Assembly: GCA_964552325.1 (NCBI GenBank)
Contig: CAZKHA010000136.1
Location: 1-9,263, forward strand
Source of the DNA: CAZKCK01 sp964552325
GTDB lineage: Bacteria; Bacteroidota; Bacteroidia; Bacteroidales; TTA-H9
DNA: 9,263 nucleotides
Direction: 5' to 3'
Below are positions 5,438 to 9,263 of the stretch, piece by piece; position 1 is the first letter of the stretch, and every line of letters starts with the position of its first letter. Below the pieces are notes generated by a model. That model did no database searches and was not told the origin of the DNA. It saw only the letters and a list, made by a program, of their open reading frames with translations. The translations under genes and the position numbers were made by a program.

Positions 5438-7447
5438 ATGTTCCAAATGCCCTTTTTTTGCCCAGCTCCATGGCAAAATTGTGAAAATTGGCTTTGCCAC
5501 ATTACACGCTTACTGCTTGCAATTCTTTGTTTGGCACCCTTAACAAATGTAGCACAACAAGTTGAAAATCGTTGGCAATTAGCTGATAATAATTCTATTA
5601 GTTGGTCACCGGTTCAAAATTTGCCTCATTACGACCATATTGAGATGAGTGGGAAGTACATTTCTGCCGTGCTTCGATATGGTGTTAATGCTGACCAATC
5701 CTTTGCCATAAGCCTTGATATAGTTTGGCCTATGCTCCGCACAATCCCTAACAACACCCACGCCAGCCTTACGCGTACCTTTAGCTTCGATCCGCTCAAA
5801 CAAATCAACATCAATAAAAAAGCTGCCAAGGATGAAATTGTAAATGAAGTCAGGCTAAATGGCAAACTTCAGGTTTTTAGCACCCTCAATGGCATTTTAC
5901 AGGTACAACGAGTGTATTTCCCATCGGTTGATAATCCTGCTTTTTTTGCGAAGTATATCCTTAAAAACAAAACATCAAAAGCAGTAAGCCTTGAAATTCC
6001 CGAAATCAACGTATTGAAAACCACTTTGGCTAGCGATGGGGCCGAGGGTAGCTACCAGTTTACTGAATCGAGCCAAAATTCGGGAACCTTTGTATTGCAG
6101 CCCAATCAGGAATATGTTTTTTACTACCAGATTCGCGCACATAAGACTTTTGAAGAATTGGGAGCTTTGGATACGGAGGTTGAATTGCAAAAACGTGAGG
6201 ATGTCATAAGCTTTTGGACTCAAAATCTGGTTTTGGACACACCCGAAGAAGTGCTTGACCGTTCATTTGCTTTTGCCAAGATCAGGGCCGCCGAAAGTAT
6301 ATTTCAAACCAAGGGCGGTCCTATGCATGGCCCAGGTGGATTGAGTTATTATGCGGCGATATGGGCAAATGACCAGGCCGAGTACATTAATCCGTTCTTT
6401 CCCTATTTAGGTTACGATTATGGCATCGCCTCGGCTTTAAATGCATACCGCCACTTTGCGCGGTTTATGAACCCGCAATTCAAGCCAATCCCTAGTTCGA
6501 TTATAGCCGAAGGCCTTGATATTTGGGATGGGGCAGGGGATAGGGGAGATGCAGCCATGATTGCCTATGGAGCAGCAAGGTTTGCCTTAACCTCAGGAAA
6601 CAAAGAGATTGCTGAAGAGCTCTGGCCATTAATAACTTGGTGCCTTGAATACAATCGCTTAAAACTAACCAAAAATGGCGTGGTGGCTTCCGATTCGGAT
6701 GAGTTGGAAGGCCGTTTTCCGGCAGGTGAGGCCAACTTATGCACATCTTCACTATACTATGATGCGCTGATATCGGCAGGTTTTCTGGGAAAGGCCTTGG
6801 GTAAAAATACATTTGAGCATAGTCCATACGCAAAACAGGCCAAGGAATTGCGCATGAATATTGAAAGATATTTTGGATTTAGCATGAATGGTTTTGAAAC
6901 CTACCGTTACTACGAAGGCAATGATAAACTTCGAGCCTGGATTTGCATCCCCTTAACGGTGGATATTTTTGAACGAAAGGAAGGAACAGTTCAAGCCTTG
7001 TTTTCGAGCGATTTATGGACTGTGGATGGATTGGCTTCACAAGCAGGTGATAAAACCTTTTGGGATAGATCAACCTTGTATGCCTTGCGGGGCGTTTTGG
7101 CGGCTGGCGAACGCGAAAAAGGACTGCATTACCTTTTGTATTATGCCAATAGAAGACTTCTTGGCGAGCATGTTCCCTATCCTGTAGAAGCCTTTCCGGA
7201 AGGCAACCAACGCCATCTTTCAGCAGAAAGCGGGCTTTATTGCAGGGTATTTACCGAAGGCTTGTTCGGGATTAGGCCACTCAGTTTGCGAAGTTTTAGG
7301 CTTACACCACAATTGCCCAATGGTTGGGACTTTATGAAGTTAAAAAACATCCACGGCTTTGCACATGTTTTTGATGTGGAAATTACCCGTGATAAAACCA
7401 AGATTAATGTAAAAAATTTATCAAAATGGGCGGGCTTTATTCAGTAA
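5438..7447 (+). CDS. Exported six-hairpin glycosidase-like protein, specificity unknown
   Basis: A 669-residue protein with the layout of (alpha/alpha)6-barrel glycoside hydrolases. From the ATG at 5438, residues 1-39 form a signal peptide with a long n-region containing three Cys, a hydrophobic core RLLLAILCLA and cleavage after NVA before QQ. Residues about 40-250 look like an N-terminal beta-sandwich. Residues about 265-605 look like the helical barrel, with acidic motifs IWANDQAEY (308-316), DIWDGAGDRGD (361-371) and SDSDELEGR (418-426) that are candidates for catalysis. A C-terminal beta region (about 610-665, GIRPLSLRSFRLTP onward) recalls other barrel families. There is no lipobox with a small residue before Cys and no T9SS domain, so it is probably periplasmic. 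It does not show the motifs I know for GH95 fucosidases and is not assigned to a family. An alternative start is the ATG at 5447. It is followed after 48 bases by the GH110-like gene, probably in one operon. Confidence 0.85.
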   Translation: MFQMPFFCPAPWQNCENWLCHITRLLLAILCLAPLTNVAQQVENRWQLADNNSISWSPVQNLPHYDHIEMSGKYISAVLRYGVNADQSFAISLDIVWPMLRTIPNNTHASLTRTFSFDPLKQININKKAAKDEIVNEVRLNGKLQVFSTLNGILQVQRVYFPSVDNPAFFAKYILKNKTSKAVSLEIPEINVLKTTLASDGAEGSYQFTESSQNSGTFVLQPNQEYVFYYQIRAHKTFEELGALDTEVELQKREDVISFWTQNLVLDTPEEVLDRSFAFAKIRAAESIFQTKGGPMHGPGGLSYYAAIWANDQAEYINPFFPYLGYDYGIASALNAYRHFARFMNPQFKPIPSSIIAEGLDIWDGAGDRGDAAMIAYGAARFALTSGNKEIAEELWPLITWCLEYNRLKLTKNGVVASDSDELEGRFPAGEANLCTSSLYYDALISAGFLGKALGKNTFEHSPYAKQAKELRMNIERYFGFSMNGFETYRYYEGNDKLRAWICIPLTVDIFERKEGTVQALFSSDLWTVDGLASQAGDKTFWDRSTLYALRGVLAAGEREKGLHYLLYYANRRLLGEHVPYPVEAFPEGNQRHLSAESGLYCRVFTEGLFGIRPLSLRSFRLTPQLPNGWDFMKLKNIHGFAHVFDVEITRDKTKINVKNLSKWAGFIQ

Positions 7448-7495
7448 ACAAATTGAAAATGGGGAAACCGTTGCATTTAAATTTAATGACTAATT

Positions 7496-9263
7496 ATGCG
7501 AATAAAATCAAATTTAATCATATTTTATGTTTTGATTTTGGCTGCCTTATCTGGTAATTCACAAAACATTCTGAATTTAGCTGATTTTGGGATACAACCA
7601 GACACTCGACAAAGCGTAACTGCCGCTGTTCAGGATATACTAAACGCTATACCTTCAGGGCAAACAACCACGCTAATTTTCCAGAAGGGGAGGTATGATT
7701 TTTGGCCTCTGCCTGGGCATGAGCGTGAATATTTTGAATCGAATACTACCGACAATAATCCCAAGCGTTTGGCCATGGTTTTAAAAGGTAAAAAGAACAT
7801 AATTATTGAGGGACGTGGTGCTGATTTTGTATTCCACGACCGTATCCAACCTTTTACCATTGACAGTTCAACCAATATTACGTTGCGGAATTTCACGATA
7901 GATTGGGATATACCCTTAACGGCCCAAGCCCAAGTTGTGATGGTTACGGATACAAGCATTGATTTGAGAATTAATACACAAGAATCGCCTTACGAGCTTG
8001 TGAATGGGAAATTGGTGTTTGTAGGGGAGGAATGGAAAAGCGAATGGTGGGGCGTGATGGAGTTTGATTCCGATAGCCGGTTGATTCCTACTCAAACAGG
8101 CGATTATCCTTGCTTGGGCGAAGGCTGGGGAAATTATATTGCCAATGAAATTAGTGCAGGCGTAGTGAGACTAAAATATGCGTTTAAGCGAAAGCCAAAA
8201 CAAGGCAATTACTTGGTGCTTAGGCATAGCGAACGCGATCATGCTGGAATATTTATTTGCAACAGCAATAAAGTTTTGCTCCAAAAAATATCAATTTACC
8301 ACACCGCAGGCTTGGGTGTGCTTGCACAATTCAGTGCCAATTTAAGTTATAGCAACGTAGAAGTTGTGCCCAATCCATTAAAAAACCGGATTCTGAGTGG
8401 CCATGACGATGGTTTTCATTTTTCGAACTGCAAAGGCCAAATTACGGTAGATAAATGCAGTTTCGAGGGCTTGATGGATGATCCCATCAATGTGCATGGA
8501 ACCTGTGTTCGGGTTGATTCAATCCTTTCTGCCAAGCAATTGAAGTGCCGGTTTATGCACGAACAGAGTGTGGGTATGCTTTGGGGAGTAAAGGGTGATA
8601 CAGTTGGCTTTATAGAAAACACGCATATGCAAACCTTGGGTTTCGGAACCATACATTCGCTAAAGAAGCTAAATAATGAAGTGTTTATTGTGGATTTTGA
8701 ATCCAATCTCCCATCTGAAATTAAGGTAGGTTATGCGCTCGAAAATCTCTCTTTTACACCTAAAGTTCGCATTACCAATAGCTTGTTCAAGAGTTGCAGG
8801 GCACGTGGCATACTTGTTTCAACCCCAAAAAAAGTGCTTATTCAAAACAATGAATTCCATTCAAGTGGCTCTGCAATCCTGATAGCTGGCGATGCCAATT
8901 ATTGGTACGAATCGGGGGCTGTAACAGATGTAAGCATTCTCAACAATATGTTTATGGACGCTTGCATGAGTTCGATGTACCAGTTCTCAGAAGCTATCAT
9001 CAGTATTTATCCTGAGATTCCAACACAACTGCCCGATAACTATTTTCATAAAAACATTAAGGTTATTGGAAATGAATTCAATGCCTTTGATTATCCTGTA
9101 TTGTATGCCAAATCGGTTGATGGATTGACTTTTGCAGAAAACACCATCATTCGCAGTTACATCTATAAGCCATTTCATTATCGTAAGTTTGGCATTGACC
9201 TGGATGGCTGTTCTGATGTACAAATTTATGGGAATAAAGCGGTTGGGGATGTGCTGGGTCGTA
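7496..9263 (+). CDS. GH110-like alpha-1,3-galactosidase, right-handed beta-helix (3' end missing)
   Basis: The frame is open from the ATG at 7496 to the window edge, giving 589 codons without a stop; GH110 enzymes are about 600 residues, so little should be missing. Residues 1 to about 22 are a signal peptide (MRIKSN, hydrophobic core, SGNSQ). The mature protein opens with the parallel beta-helix start LNLADFGIQPDT and LIFQKGRYDFWP, then repeats of short N-rich strands (NITLRNFTIDW, KVLLQKISIYHTAG, VRITNSLFKSCRARGILV, VLIQNNEFHSSGSAI). The strongest family signs are HDDGFHFSNCKG (H303, D304, D305) and GLMDDPINVHGT (D328, D329), close to the GlaB group of GH110. These Asp residues are the likely catalytic cluster of an inverting enzyme removing terminal alpha-1,3-galactose, as on blood-group B or linear alpha-Gal structures. 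Another polysaccharide-active beta-helix family is less likely. The second ATG at 7486 is out of frame. Confidence 0.87.
   Translation, partial: MRIKSNLIIFYVLILAALSGNSQNILNLADFGIQPDTRQSVTAAVQDILNAIPSGQTTTLIFQKGRYDFWPLPGHEREYFESNTTDNNPKRLAMVLKGKKNIIIEGRGADFVFHDRIQPFTIDSSTNITLRNFTIDWDIPLTAQAQVVMVTDTSIDLRINTQESPYELVNGKLVFVGEEWKSEWWGVMEFDSDSRLIPTQTGDYPCLGEGWGNYIANEISAGVVRLKYAFKRKPKQGNYLVLRHSERDHAGIFICNSNKVLLQKISIYHTAGLGVLAQFSANLSYSNVEVVPNPLKNRILSGHDDGFHFSNCKGQITVDKCSFEGLMDDPINVHGTCVRVDSILSAKQLKCRFMHEQSVGMLWGVKGDTVGFIENTHMQTLGFGTIHSLKKLNNEVFIVDFESNLPSEIKVGYALENLSFTPKVRITNSLFKSCRARGILVSTPKKVLIQNNEFHSSGSAILIAGDANYWYESGAVTDVSILNNMFMDACMSSMYQFSEAIISIYPEIPTQLPDNYFHKNIKVIGNEFNAFDYPVLYAKSVDGLTFAENTIIRSYIYKPFHYRKFGIDLDGCSDVQIYGNKAVGDVLGR

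Noticed and set aside
5361..5543. A 60-residue plus-strand frame beginning MKRLVDIWYM, overlapping the glycosidase start
   Set aside because: Its first 50 bases lie upstream of or within the glycosidase promoter, it has no recognisable domain, and the overlapping frame encodes a good signal peptide. A slip in the seven-T run at 5453-5459 could join the two frames, but the product would have no better export signal.
6501..6833. A 110-residue minus-strand frame inside the glycosidase gene
   Set aside because: It lies antisense to a region with clear barrel motifs, has a low-complexity His/Leu/Pro-rich composition and no promoter.
5438..7447. Assignment of the six-hairpin protein to GH95 alpha-fucosidase because of the GH110-like neighbour
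   Set aside because: The characteristic GH95 motifs that I know are not visible and the protein is shorter than typical GH95 enzymes.
7630..7959. A 109-residue minus-strand frame inside the GH110-like gene
   Set aside because: It lies antisense to conserved beta-helix sequence and shows no family motif or start signal.

Overview
The window looks like chromosomal DNA of a member of the Bacteroidota. Three independent signs support this. The large minus-strand protein ends in a type A C-terminal sorting domain of the type IX secretion system, which is known only from this phylum. At least five start regions carry the phylum's promoter form, TTG or TTTG about 17-21 bases upstream of a TAnnTTTG -7 box. 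Shine-Dalgarno sequences are absent or poor at nearly every gene. The genus cannot be told from this stretch.

Layout. Positions 1-112 hold a minus-strand tRNA-Pro(GGG) with encoded CCA, a terminator after it and a well-formed promoter before it. Positions 256-2649 (minus) encode a 797-residue exported protein: signal peptide, a large domain of unknown role, two Ig-like repeats and the sorting domain. A 378-base intergenic region follows, with outward promoters for that gene and for trxB. trxB (3028-3978, plus) encodes thioredoxin reductase and ends in a strong terminator that abuts the stop codon of a convergent NUDIX hydrolase (4028-4507, minus). A 172-base divergent region separates the NUDIX gene from a two-gene plus-strand operon (4680-5346): a four-helix membrane protein overlapped by 17 bases by a small XRE-type repressor. 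A perfect 12-bp inverted repeat, with a degenerate second copy over the -7 box, lies just upstream and is a good candidate for the repressor's operator. The window closes with two co-directional genes for exported carbohydrate-active proteins (5438-7447 and 7496 to the edge): a six-hairpin glycosidase-like protein of unassigned specificity and a right-handed beta-helix protein that resembles GH110 alpha-1,3-galactosidases. The second lacks only its 3' end.

How the parts work together. trxB and the NUDIX gene are ordinary housekeeping or repair functions. The membrane protein and XRE repressor form a self-contained, probably autoregulated module whose signal is unknown. The last two genes look like the start of a glycan-degradation operon with its own consensus promoter; terminal alpha-galactose is the most likely target of the second enzyme. 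No SusC/SusD pair, transposase, CRISPR array or phage gene is visible. The least described parts are the membrane protein/XRE module with its operator and the six-hairpin protein paired with a GH110-like enzyme.
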